64,000 nt of DNA from Paenibacillus pabuli NBRC 13638 (GTDB lineage: Bacteria; Bacillota; Bacilli; Paenibacillales; Paenibacillaceae): positions 213,624 through 277,623 of the forward strand of contig NZ_BCNM01000007.1 in NCBI RefSeq assembly GCF_001514495.1, written 5' to 3'. This document shows positions 16,645-25,149 of this stretch, in pieces. Below the pieces are notes generated by a model. The model ran no database searches, was not told the origin of the DNA, and saw nothing but the letters and a program-made list of their open reading frames with translations. How positions within the stretch are numbered: the first letter of the stretch is position 1; each line of letters begins with the position of its first letter. A program made the position numbers and the translations under genes.

Positions 16645-17982
16645 ATGTCCCTGACGTTACATGGTTATTCCACTACATCAGATCATTCGTGGAAAGAGAT
16701 TTCTTATACACTTACAAATGAAAACGCTAACCTCAAGCTCACAGGTGAACAGTATCAGCTTGTAGAAGGATTTGGCGGTTGCTTCAATGAGCTTGGTTAT
16801 ATGGCCCTGTCCCACTTGAATGAAGAACAGCGCCATGACGTATTTCATTCCCTCTTCCATCCGGAGGGAGATCATAAATTCAACATTTGCCGCCTGCCCA
16901 TTGGCGCGAGTGATTATGCAGAGCAATGGTACAGCCACAATGAGGTGGACGGCGACGTGGCCATGGAACATTTTTCGATAGAGCGTGACTTCAAATATCT
17001 GATTCCATACATCAAAGAGGCCCTGACCTACAATCCGAATCTGCAATTCTTCGCCTCGCCGTGGAGCCCGCCAACCTGGATGAAGTCGCCAAAAGCCTAT
17101 AACTACGGAACGCTGCGCTGGGAGAAGGATATTCTGGAAGCGTACGCGCTATATTTCGTCAAATTCGTACAGGCATACCGGGACGCAGGCATTACCATCC
17201 ATCAGGTTCATGTGCAGAATGAAGTGATCGCCGATCAGAAATTTCCTTCCTGCATGTGGACAGGCGAGCAGCTGCGTGAATTTATCGCCGATTACCTAGG
17301 GCCTGCTTTTGACCAGCATGGTCTGGACACGGAAATCTGGCTGGGAACGATCAATGCACCTGATCCATGGGAAGAATTGATCAAGAAGAAAACGAATGAT
17401 TTCGACGAATACGCCGGACTGGTGCTTAGTGATCCCAAAGCGTACGCCTATATCAAGGGAGTCGGTTATCAGTGGGCAGGCAAACATGCCATTCAACGCA
17501 CAGCCGCCAGCTACCCGGAGCTTCGTTACATGCAGACCGAGAATGAATGTGGTGATGGCAACAACTCGTGGAACTATGCCAAGTATGTATTCAATCTGTA
17601 CCAGCACTATTTCAGCAACGGAGTGAATGCGTACATTTACTGGAACATGGTTCTGGAGCCCAAAGGCCGCAGCACGTGGGGATGGGAGCAAAACTCCATG
17701 ATTACGGTAGATCCGGATACCAAAGGAACGACACGGAATCCCGAGTATTATGTGATGAAACATTTTGCTCATGATGTCGTTCCTGGTGCGCGAAGAGTAG
17801 GATTGTCTGGTGCATGGAGCGGCAAAGCGGTCGCCTTCCGCAACCCGGACCATAGTCTCGTCATTGTCATCAACAACCCGTTCAAGGACAGACGAAGTCT
17901 ACATCTGGCCTATGAAGGGCAGACACTGCGATTCGAGCTGGAAGCTGATTCCTTCAACAGTATTGTCATTCCGAAATCCTAG
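16645..17982 (+). CDS. GH30 glycoside hydrolase (glucosylceramidase-like)
   Basis: 445 residues, (beta/alpha)8 barrel plus C-terminal beta domain. The GH30 acid/base is Glu193 (VHVQNEV) and the nucleophile Glu299 (MQTENEC); FGGCFNE and PWSPPTWMK are family blocks. There is no signal peptide, so unlike secreted endo-xylanases or endo-glucanases of GH30 it should act in the cytoplasm on imported oligosaccharides or glucosides. Start ATG 16645 follows GAGGAGGAAATTCC. The specific linkage (beta-glucoside, beta-1,6-glucan or beta-xyloside) is not set by the motifs. A candidate CcpA site lies inside the 5' coding region. Convergent with the GH10 xylanase through a shared terminator. Confidence 0.9.
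   Translation: MSLTLHGYSTTSDHSWKEISYTLTNENANLKLTGEQYQLVEGFGGCFNELGYMALSHLNEEQRHDVFHSLFHPEGDHKFNICRLPIGASDYAEQWYSHNEVDGDVAMEHFSIERDFKYLIPYIKEALTYNPNLQFFASPWSPPTWMKSPKAYNYGTLRWEKDILEAYALYFVKFVQAYRDAGITIHQVHVQNEVIADQKFPSCMWTGEQLREFIADYLGPAFDQHGLDTEIWLGTINAPDPWEELIKKKTNDFDEYAGLVLSDPKAYAYIKGVGYQWAGKHAIQRTAASYPELRYMQTENECGDGNNSWNYAKYVFNLYQHYFSNGVNAYIYWNMVLEPKGRSTWGWEQNSMITVDPDTKGTTRNPEYYVMKHFAHDVVPGARRVGLSGAWSGKAVAFRNPDHSLVIVINNPFKDRRSLHLAYEGQTLRFELEADSFNSIVIPKS
16718..16732 (+). promoter_or_regulatory. Candidate intragenic cre (CcpA) site
   Basis: ATGAAAACGCTAACC matches 14 of 15 positions of the cre consensus WTGNAANCGNWNNCW. It is 74 bp into the GH30 coding region, where CcpA roadblock sites are known in Bacillus. 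Chance occurrence cannot be excluded. Confidence 0.45.
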
Positions 17983-18002
17983 TTATGCGGAATTAAAAAA
18001 AG

Positions 18003-18050
18003 AAATAGCGCTCTGTCCGCTGCTTGATCTGCGGAACAGGCGCTATTTTT
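18003..18050. terminator. Bidirectional terminator between GH30 and GH10
   Basis: Long stem AAATAGCGC...CTGT-CCGC / GCGG-AACAG...GCGCTATTT with small bulges, A-rich on the left and T5 on the right; sits between convergent stops at 17982 and 18095. Confidence 0.88.
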
Positions 18051-18094
18051 GAATACATATGATATCAGAGGAACGTAATTATGCCGATGTGGGC

Positions 18095-19057
18095 TTAAGG
18101 ATTGTTTGCCAGATAATTTCTCAGCCACTGCATTGCTGGGCGCTCTGTACCATTGCTGTTCACCAGATGGGAACCCGCTTGCCAGGTTTGATTCTGGTTG
18201 TACCCCCACAGCGTCACACCTTTAACAGCGGAATGCTTCCATAGTACAGGGAATTTCTGTTGGTAACGTTGTAATTGCGTATTGTCATCGCCCGTCATGT
18301 CCAGCTCGGATACATAGATCGGCAGACCAGTCGCAGCCAGCTTGTTCAATACGGTATTCATCGTGCTTACGGAAACGTTATCCATGTTAAAGTAATGGGC
18401 CTGAATACCAATCCCGTCAACAAGGCCTCTGCTTTTCAGGATATTGATGATCTGTATATATTGATCCGCTTTAGCCGGATCACCGATGATGCCGTATTCA
18501 TTGATCAGCAGTTTAGCATTCGGGAAAGCTTGTCTCGCCTGTTGGAAAGACCAGATTACCCAATCCCAGCCTGTCGCTCCGTCTCCACCAATGGCATTGC
18601 GGTAAGAAGGCTTGGCATGCAGCGGCTCATTGACTACATCCACAAATGCCGCTTTGGGGTAACGCTGACCTGCCGCTTTAATCCACTGTGTCACTTCAGC
18701 CTTCTGATCCGCTGCTGAAAGACTGTTTATCCATCCAGGCTGCTGATTTCCCCACACCAACGTATGGAATTTGAAAGGAAATCCATTATTGACGGCATAA
18801 TTGTATGCCATGTCTGCCTGAGACCAGTTCATGACGTTGCGCGTACCCTCCACCGCATCCCATTTGGTTGAATTCTCAGGAGTCACCTGATTCCAGTAGG
18901 GATTAAAATTCGAAGGGACACTGCTTGCGATGATATTCCCCAGAAATTTGCTGCCTTTCGCCAAACCGGCACTCACACTACCAACGGCTACAGATGCAGC
19001 AAGTACACCCACTAAAGCGAGCGAACCCACCGTTTTGAACCATTTGGACTTAAACAA
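18095..19057 (-). CDS. Secreted GH10 endo-beta-1,4-xylanase
   Basis: 320 residues. Signal peptide (about residues 1-30, LALVGVLAASVAVGSVSAG) and a single GH10 barrel. The acid/base is Glu144 (VDVVNEPL) and the nucleophile Glu251 (YVSELDMTG); other landmarks are FHTLVWGNQQPGW and NEYGI. Degrades xylan outside the cell. No carbohydrate-binding module, so a compact enzyme. Start is TTG 19057, seven bases after AAAGGAGG; an ATG at 19093 lies before the site. A cre-like sequence 40-55 bp upstream suggests catabolite repression. Confidence 0.93.
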   Translation of the reverse strand: MFKSKWFKTVGSLALVGVLAASVAVGSVSAGLAKGSKFLGNIIASSVPSNFNPYWNQVTPENSTKWDAVEGTRNVMNWSQADMAYNYAVNNGFPFKFHTLVWGNQQPGWINSLSAADQKAEVTQWIKAAGQRYPKAAFVDVVNEPLHAKPSYRNAIGGDGATGWDWVIWSFQQARQAFPNAKLLINEYGIIGDPAKADQYIQIINILKSRGLVDGIGIQAHYFNMDNVSVSTMNTVLNKLAATGLPIYVSELDMTGDDNTQLQRYQQKFPVLWKHSAVKGVTLWGYNQNQTWQAGSHLVNSNGTERPAMQWLRNYLANNP

Positions 19058-19095
19058 TGTATTTCCTCCTTTGAAAGTATAATATTCGACCATAT

Positions 19096-19110
19096 GGTAG
19101 GCGCTTACAA
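19096..19110 (-). promoter_or_regulatory. Candidate cre site upstream of xylanase
   Basis: Minus-strand TTGTAAGCGCCTACC fits the cre consensus WTGNAANCGNWNNCW at 13 of 15 positions, located just upstream of the xylanase ribosome binding site. Catabolite repression of xylanase by CcpA is usual in Bacillales. Confidence 0.5.
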
Positions 19111-19231
19111 ATTCATTTTACTGGATATATTTGTAATTATCCATGTAAAAAGTATAGCTTATGCCTCAGAAAGTATAGGTATTGGGCAGTGAATATATGG
19201 GTTGAACCAAAGATCATTTCAATTTATTATA

Positions 19232-19259
19232 TTTACAAATCTATAAATATAGATATAAT
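19232..19259 (+). promoter_or_regulatory. Promoter with palindrome in the spacer, upstream of MFS gene
   Basis: -35 TTTACA (19232-19237), 16-bp spacer, -10 TATAAT (19254-19259). The spacer holds ATCTATA-AA-TATAGAT (19239-19254), a 7-bp perfect inverted repeat of MarR/TetR operator size. No regulator gene is adjacent. Confidence 0.6.
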
Positions 19260-19380
19260 GAAGTCCAGGGAAGCTGACTTTTAACGATCATTTATAAGGT
19301 AAGGAGGTATTTCTTTAAGTTATTATATCTATTTTTCTATATATATAAATATAAGTTCAATTGGAGGTTTACTTTTTAAA

Positions 19381-20559
19381 ATGAAATCACAACAGGTTAA
19401 CCCGCTGCTCATCCTTATTCTGGCATTGGGTGTATTCGCCATCATCACTACCGAAGTAGGCATTATAGGTGTCCTGCCCCTGATTACGCAGAAATTCAAC
19501 ATCACCGCTGCACAGGCTGGATGGTTGGTAAGTATTTTCGCTCTGGTTGTCGCCGTGTCCGGCCCTTTCCTGACTTTACTCGTATCCGGTATTAATCGTA
19601 AAGCCATATTGTTAACGGCTGTGCTGTTGTTTGCCATTTCCAACGTAGTATATGCCTACACAACCCGATTCGACATGATGTTAATCTTTCGAATTATCCC
19701 GGCTATCTTTCATCCCGTCTTCTTCTCTGTGGCTCTCGTCACGGGAGCCAAGCTGGTCCCACCGGAAAAGAGCAGTCAGGCGGTTGCCAAAGTGTTTACC
19801 GGCATTACCGCTGGCTTTGCATTCGGCGTCCCTCTAACTTCCTATCTTGCGGAACGATTCTCACTGGAGATTGCGTTCTGGTTTGGTGCAGTTGTCAGCA
19901 TGATCGCTTTCGTTGGTATATGGATTTGGATGCCTTCGATGCCTGTGCAAGAAAAGATGTCTTATGGCAAACAGATCGGTATTTTGCGTAAACCTGCGCT
20001 GTGGTTGAACATATCCACCGTCATTTTTATTTTTGCAGCCATGTTCTCCGTATACAGTTATTTCGCCGAATATCTTGGGCAAGTCACTCATATGAATGGT
20101 TCCTGGATTAGTGTAATGCTCCTGTCCTTTGGCATCATTATGATCGTCGGGAATTTGGGTTTTGGACAGCTTCTGCATCGGAATATTCCGAAGACCGTTC
20201 TCCTTTTCCCCGTACTATACATGGCGGCTTATTTACTCGTTTATTATGCAGGCTCTTATTTCATCCCGATGATCCTTATGGTCTTCGTCTGGGGTGCGAT
20301 TCACTCTGGCGGTCTGATTGTCAGCCAAACCTGGCTTACGACGGAGTCTCAGGAAGCACCCGAATTCGGAAATAGCCTCTTTGTCTCTTTCTCTAATCTG
20401 GGGATTACCTTAGGTACCTCCATTGGCGGATGGTTCATTGCCCAACTCGGCATTCATCAGGTTATCTGGAGCGGAATCCTCTTTGGTTTGCTGGCTGTAG
20501 TGTCCATCGTTATCAAAATAAAGTTTTTCACTTCCCGTAGTTCAACTCACTCGATGTGA
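19381..20559 (+). CDS. MFS transporter, DHA1-like (YdhP/AraJ type)
   Basis: 392 residues, twelve predicted membrane helices, no large soluble loop. The N-terminal TTEVGIIGVLPLI and the GxxxGxxxG-like GKSSQAVAKVFTGITAGFAF-type helix 5 region fit the arabinose-efflux/DHA1 exporter group. Likely proton-driven efflux of small molecules; the substrate is unknown. A GGAGGT lies 12 nt before ATG 19381, longer than usual, and a second AAGGAGGT 75 bp upstream is not followed by a start. The promoter with a spacer palindrome at 19232 hints at repressor control. Confidence 0.88.
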   Translation: MKSQQVNPLLILILALGVFAIITTEVGIIGVLPLITQKFNITAAQAGWLVSIFALVVAVSGPFLTLLVSGINRKAILLTAVLLFAISNVVYAYTTRFDMMLIFRIIPAIFHPVFFSVALVTGAKLVPPEKSSQAVAKVFTGITAGFAFGVPLTSYLAERFSLEIAFWFGAVVSMIAFVGIWIWMPSMPVQEKMSYGKQIGILRKPALWLNISTVIFIFAAMFSVYSYFAEYLGQVTHMNGSWISVMLLSFGIIMIVGNLGFGQLLHRNIPKTVLLFPVLYMAAYLLVYYAGSYFIPMILMVFVWGAIHSGGLIVSQTWLTTESQEAPEFGNSLFVSFSNLGITLGTSIGGWFIAQLGIHQVIWSGILFGLLAVVSIVIKIKFFTSRSSTHSM

Positions 20560-20710
20560 CAAATGAGCGACGGATCACCAAGGAATTGGATTGATTATGC
20601 CTATTGGCCCGTTGCTCAGAGACAGCTTGGACCATTCCTAATCGAATTTCCATGGATAGATCCAAAGCAGGCTTTTTTATTTGTCATTTTGTGGTTTACA
20701 TTTAGCAAAT

Positions 20711-20764
20711 GTTTATCTAGTATTAAATTCAATGACACATATCTTTACATAACACTAGATAAAC
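20711..20764 (+). repeat. 11-bp perfect inverted repeat upstream of nucleotidase
   Basis: gtttatctagt (20711-20721) and actagataaac (20754-20764) are exact complements, 32 nt apart, and frame the likely promoter of the nucleotidase gene (ATG 20780). It may be an operator pair or an mRNA 5' hairpin. Confidence 0.6.
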
Positions 20765-20779
20765 AAGGGAGATTACAAC

Positions 20780-23068
20780 ATGCGCAAATTTTCGCCGAAA
20801 CGTTACGCCGGATGGCCCTTATCATTCCTCTTATGTGCCTCCATCCTCTTCGCACCTTTTGCCTTCACATCAGCTCAGGCTGCTGAAGCAGACAAGGAAA
20901 CCAAGATTACGTTGCTGGGCACATCGGACATTCACGGCCGATTCATGCCGTGGGACTATGCTCTGGACGGCCCGAACCCGACAGGAAGCATGACGCAGTT
21001 GTATACGATCGTGAAAAAGGTGCGTGCGGAGAATCCAAATACGATTCTGCTGGATGCAGGTGACATGATTCAGGACAACTCGGCTGAACTGTTCAACGAT
21101 CAACCCCAATCTCCCATGATGGTCGCAATGAACGAAATGAAATATGACGCATGGGTTATGGGAAACCATGAATTCAACTTTGGATTGGACGTATTAGAGA
21201 AGATTTCCTCCCAGTTCAAGGGGCAACCCTTGGTAGGAAACATTTTCAAAGAAAACGGCGACCGCTACATGCCTGCCTATACGATTATTGAGAAAGATGG
21301 TATCAAGGTGGGCGTCATCGGAATGAACACACCTATGATTACCGAGTTCGAGAAAGGGACGGATCACCTGGACGGTATCATCGTCAAAGATCCTGTAGAA
21401 GAGACCAAGAAGGCCATTGCCGAGCTGAAAGGCAAAGTGGATGTCATGGTTGGACTCATGCATATGGGACTCGACAACGAGAACGGGAACCCGGGCACCG
21501 GGGTCACGGATATCGCCAATGCCAACCCGGAGCTGGCTGCCATTTTTGCCGGACACATGCATACGCTGATTGAATCGCAAACGGTTAACGGCGTATTAAT
21601 CTCCGAACCGAACAAATATGGTTCACACATCTCACGGATTGATCTAACGTTCGCCAAAGAAGGCGACAAGGTTGTTCTCAAAAGCAAAGAAGCTCAGGCC
21701 CTCGCTGTAAAAGCAGCTGATGGCTCGTATGAGGTGTCCGATCCCGGACTGGAAGATACGCTGCATCCGTTTCATGAGTTCGCTCGTGCCGATGCCAACA
21801 TTGAAGTGGCTGAACTGAAAGGAACCAATCTGGTACCTTCCGATGAGATCAAAGGTATTCCTGCCGTGCAGATTCAGGAGACACCACTCTCGGACTTCTT
21901 CACTGAAGTCATGCTGCATTATAGCGATGCGGACGTGGTCGCGCATCAGATCGATAACGATAAAGCCAAGCTGGACGTTGGACCGATCAAGAAAAAGGAT
22001 ATCGCATTCAACTACCAATATACCTTCGGTGAAGTAACGGTATATGAAGTGACCGGACGTGATCTGAAGGATTACATGGAATGGTCTGCGGGTTATTTTA
22101 ACTCCACTCGCCCTGGCGATGTAACAATCAGTTTTGATCCCAAACGACGTGCGTCCAAATACAGCACCGACGATTTCTTCGGCGGCGTGACGTATGAGAT
22201 TGACCTGACCAAGCCTTACGGCAGTCGGATTACGAACCTTAAATACAGCAATGGCACTGTGGTCAAAGAAGCCGATACGCTCAAGCTCGGCATGAATGCC
22301 TACCGGATGGAAGCCCTAATTGCCAAAGGCGGCGCGCTGGAAGGACGTAAGTTCAAACAGTTGTGGTCCTCCAAGGATGCTTCCGCATTCGGCGAGATTC
22401 AAGGTACGATCCGCAACCTGTCGATTGCTTATCTCAAAGACGTGATGAAAGGCGTCTACGAGCCGAAGATCCAGCACAACTGGAAAATTACTGGTGTGGA
22501 TCTGACAGCCCCTGCACGTGCAGATATCGTAGAATTGATCAACGATGGCATTATGTCTGTTCCGACAATGGAAGATGGCAAGTATACCAATATTGCGTCC
22601 ATTAATATTTTGGATGCGGTGACTGAAGAAGAAATGACTGCACTTGCCACCAAAGCGAACGTAAGTATGGCGAAATTGTCTGGCGCAAAAACCAAGGGTG
22701 AGTTCTATCAGCAGCTGAATAAAGCTCGCAAGGCATCTACTGGCAGTGGTGAAGAGGTGACTACGCCTGAGAAGCCGACGACACCAACGGTAACTAAACC
22801 AAAACCAGACACATCGAAACCCGGCAAACCATCAACATCACCAGGTACAGGTAAACCGGGTACAGTGGTTAAAGGCAAGCAAGCCAAGGTGACTGCGGCC
22901 TATCTGAACGTGCGTTCCAACGCTTCATCCAAAGCTAAAGTAGTTACTGCCGTACCGAAGGGTACTGTCCTTGAGGTAATCAGTACAGATCCGTATGGCT
23001 GGGTCAAAGTGAAACTGGATGGACGCACAGCTTATGTCTACGGTAAATATGTAAGCATGCTGCCTTAA
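20780..23068 (+). CDS. Secreted 5'-nucleotidase/2',3'-cyclic phosphodiesterase with SH3 domain
   Basis: 762 residues. Signal peptide ends near TSAQAAEA. A metallophosphoesterase domain follows with the di-metal motifs GTSDIHGRF, DAGDMIQ, GNHEFNFG and GHMHT. The 5'-nucleotidase C-terminal domain (about 340-570) has FNYQYTFG and NAYRM. Then a helical region, a Pro/Thr/Lys linker, and a bacterial SH3 domain (VTAAYLNVRSNASSKAKVV, about 700-760) that should bind peptidoglycan. Related to B. subtilis YfkN/YhcR: scavenges phosphate and nucleosides from extracellular nucleotides. Start ATG 20780 follows AAGGGAGATTACAAC. Monocistronic. Confidence 0.92.
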   Translation: MRKFSPKRYAGWPLSFLLCASILFAPFAFTSAQAAEADKETKITLLGTSDIHGRFMPWDYALDGPNPTGSMTQLYTIVKKVRAENPNTILLDAGDMIQDNSAELFNDQPQSPMMVAMNEMKYDAWVMGNHEFNFGLDVLEKISSQFKGQPLVGNIFKENGDRYMPAYTIIEKDGIKVGVIGMNTPMITEFEKGTDHLDGIIVKDPVEETKKAIAELKGKVDVMVGLMHMGLDNENGNPGTGVTDIANANPELAAIFAGHMHTLIESQTVNGVLISEPNKYGSHISRIDLTFAKEGDKVVLKSKEAQALAVKAADGSYEVSDPGLEDTLHPFHEFARADANIEVAELKGTNLVPSDEIKGIPAVQIQETPLSDFFTEVMLHYSDADVVAHQIDNDKAKLDVGPIKKKDIAFNYQYTFGEVTVYEVTGRDLKDYMEWSAGYFNSTRPGDVTISFDPKRRASKYSTDDFFGGVTYEIDLTKPYGSRITNLKYSNGTVVKEADTLKLGMNAYRMEALIAKGGALEGRKFKQLWSSKDASAFGEIQGTIRNLSIAYLKDVMKGVYEPKIQHNWKITGVDLTAPARADIVELINDGIMSVPTMEDGKYTNIASINILDAVTEEEMTALATKANVSMAKLSGAKTKGEFYQQLNKARKASTGSGEEVTTPEKPTTPTVTKPKPDTSKPGKPSTSPGTGKPGTVVKGKQAKVTAAYLNVRSNASSKAKVVTAVPKGTVLEVISTDPYGWVKVKLDGRTAYVYGKYVSMLP

Positions 23069-23130
23069 CTTTAACAGCTATATATTGAGGAAATGGCCTG
23101 CATCCCTAGAAATCAAAAAAACCAACTCTG

Positions 23131-23466
23131 GTCATATCCCTGTCAATTAGACAGATGAAAAAAGCTATGCTGCCAACGCGCATCGATATTCAATCGGTGC
23201 GCGTTGTTTGAGTTTGGCTTGAAAACCTCGGTAGTTGTAATTGTAAATTGTTAAGGTACAGCTTCTCGGTCTTGAGATTCGAAAAGAAGGATTCGATGCA
23301 TGCGTTATCCAGGCAGGTTGTGATCTAACAGCATTCAATTTAAATTCTTCGGTATACGTCTGAATGTTTGCCTTTTTTGCCATGAAAATATCCCCTCCAA
23401 GTGTCACTTGAACCCTCATGATAACATGAAGGTTTTTTTAAGTGTCTACTTAAAGGGGATAATACC
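23131..23466 (-). mobile_element. Internally deleted IS3-family element (transposase dead)
   Basis: On the minus strand, an orfA start (MAKKANIQTYTEEFKLNAVR, ATG near 23381) runs directly into the 3' end of orfB: CLDNACIESFFSNLKTEKLY in one frame, then, after a -1-type shift, YNYRGFQAKLKQRAPIEYRC-ALAA and stop. So most of both transposase genes is lost and the junction is out of frame. The ends carry imperfect inverted repeats: GTCATATCCCTGTCAATTAG at the left and GGTATTATCCCCTTTAAGTA read from the right. It lies just downstream of the MACPF gene. Boundaries are approximate. Confidence 0.8.
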
Positions 23467-23568
23467 ACTCAGCTTGTTAGCTGGGTTGGTTTTTTTGATT
23501 GTAATGAACGTCTGACGATAAGCTCAGGTTTCAGACAACTCAGGCTAAAAAGGCGTTTATACTTGCAG

Positions 23569-25107
23569 TTACATTTCCCCAAGTCCCAAAGTATAGTTGC
23601 CGCTGTAGATCTCTCGATACAAATATACATTAAGCTGGGCCGTTTCAAGCGTATTATAATCATAAAATTCGATGCCCGTATCTGGACCATTGCCAAAAAT
23701 GCCAACCAGCATGTAATTCGACGGATACAGTACCCATGAGTTACCCGGTCCCTGGCTCTCCTGGTGTTCCTTCAGCCAATAATTGAGTTGTTCACCCGCT
23801 CCGGCACTGCGTAACATGCCAACAATATCAGGCGTGGGAGACATGCCGCTGTCAATGCCAAAAGAACTGATAATCAGGATATTGCCGGCCGTATCCAGCT
23901 TGCCCTGAATGTCCTGCTTCATCTGATCAAACAACACATGGTAGGTCCTGATCCACCCTTGCTCTTTGGGAACCGTATAATAGCGGTCGAGCAGTACATG
24001 GCTCAGATTGCTACTGTCCAAAATAACAACTTGATATCCGGCCGGACCGTCCGGTTGCCCGGAGGAGGGCTCGTAGGGAACAGATCCGATGTAGATATCG
24101 GGTGCGATGGCCTTATCTTCAATCGGCCAAGTGATTCCACGGCTGCGCGTCCCAATAGCTAGGTGCGGGTGCATACTTCTTGCGTACTTTTCCCAGGCGG
24201 CCTGCACAGCTTGCCGCTTCTTTCCGCAAATCTGCCAGATCCCTTCAAGCGTAAAATCAATAATGGCGGGCTCGGATGAGACGCTCTCCACCCACTTACG
24301 GAACAGATTTACCGTGTTCTCCCCGGGTTCCAACGGATTGATCAGTGTCAGATCGGTCACCTCCGAAGGGTTGCCTCCATGGGCCCGAACCGTTGTGCTG
24401 CTATGTGACGCGTACTGCTTCCACGCACTGCTGTTCTTGACTCCGGCATCCAGACTGCCACTGCTGAACAGTGCCTCGTACTGTGCCTTCATCATGGCGG
24501 AGATTTCCTGCACATTGGATAGGCCTTCCACACTTACAGCGGTGTAAAATTGCAGTGAACCGCCAAGTACGATTTTATTGGTAAAATACATGCCAAAGTC
24601 ATTGAAAAAGCTGCTGAAGACGTCCAAATTTCCATCCGACAGCTCATACGGCAATTCGTTCAGTCGTTCGTTAAATTCATCGGATAGAAAACGAGCGTCA
24701 TACTGGAATTGCAGCGTAGCCGTTTCAGCGTAAAAATTCCGGTATGCGTAGGCATACTGGCTGTTCTTGTTGAATTCACCCGAGTAATCAAGAGCCATCT
24801 CCCCGCTGAACGCACCATAGCTTCCCTGTATGCCTACATGAGCAGCCAGACTGTTCTGTACTTCCTCACGGGTTCGGAACGTGCCGCCTTCATCATAGGT
24901 TTCCGTATCCTGAATCAGGTTCACATATTCGGGAACCTCATAGTCTTTTCCCAGAAAGGTAACCGTCTTGACCGCGGCCTTGGCCGGAGAAACAAGCAAT
25001 TTGATAAACGAGGATACGTCACGTGTACCGTAAATATTCATTCCCTGGGCAAGTGCGTTGGCTTGTGACATTATCGGGGTCTGTTCTGTGTTTTCAATTT
25101 TCCCCAT
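23569..25107 (-). CDS. MACPF (perforin)-domain protein, putative pore former
   Basis: 512 residues, no signal peptide or lipobox. MACPF proteins oligomerise on membranes and insert beta-hairpins to form large pores. Residues 168-187 read FNDFGMYFTNKIVLGGSLQF, matching the family signature [YW]-G-[TS]-H-[FY]-x6-G-G in length and position: F171 G172 M173 Y174 F175, six residues, G182 G183. The flanking N-terminal pattern (GMNIYG, then FRTREEVQNSLAAHVGIQGS) also fits. A separate C-terminal domain (about 345-512) with GYQVVILDSSNLSHVLLD and NILIISSFGIDSG could be an ILEI/FAM3-like fold; that is tentative. Start ATG 25107 follows AGGAGGATTATCCAC. Third gene after the glycosyltransferase and the CdtB-like gene. 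Confidence 0.82.
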   Translation of the reverse strand: MGKIENTEQTPIMSQANALAQGMNIYGTRDVSSFIKLLVSPAKAAVKTVTFLGKDYEVPEYVNLIQDTETYDEGGTFRTREEVQNSLAAHVGIQGSYGAFSGEMALDYSGEFNKNSQYAYAYRNFYAETATLQFQYDARFLSDEFNERLNELPYELSDGNLDVFSSFFNDFGMYFTNKIVLGGSLQFYTAVSVEGLSNVQEISAMMKAQYEALFSSGSLDAGVKNSSAWKQYASHSSTTVRAHGGNPSEVTDLTLINPLEPGENTVNLFRKWVESVSSEPAIIDFTLEGIWQICGKKRQAVQAAWEKYARSMHPHLAIGTRSRGITWPIEDKAIAPDIYIGSVPYEPSSGQPDGPAGYQVVILDSSNLSHVLLDRYYTVPKEQGWIRTYHVLFDQMKQDIQGKLDTAGNILIISSFGIDSGMSPTPDIVGMLRSAGAGEQLNYWLKEHQESQGPGNSWVLYPSNYMLVGIFGNGPDTGIEFYDYNTLETAQLNVYLYREIYSGNYTLGLGEM

Positions 25108-25149
25108 GTGGATAATCCTCCTCTGTATTCAAATGATTCGTTCACGCTC

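Noticed and set aside
20690..20760. Pho box upstream of the secreted nucleotidase
   Set aside because: TTTACA- and TTTATC-like hexamers occur, but not as four good copies at 11-bp intervals; too weak to call.
23469..23510. Terminator for the MACPF operon
   Set aside because: A CAGCT-TGTT-AGCTG stem is followed by T7 on the + strand only, the wrong direction for the minus-strand operon.
25104..25114. DnaA box TTATCCACA on the minus strand
   Set aside because: Exact match, but single and overlapping the MACPF ribosome binding site and start; no cluster or AT-rich unwinding element nearby, so probably chance.
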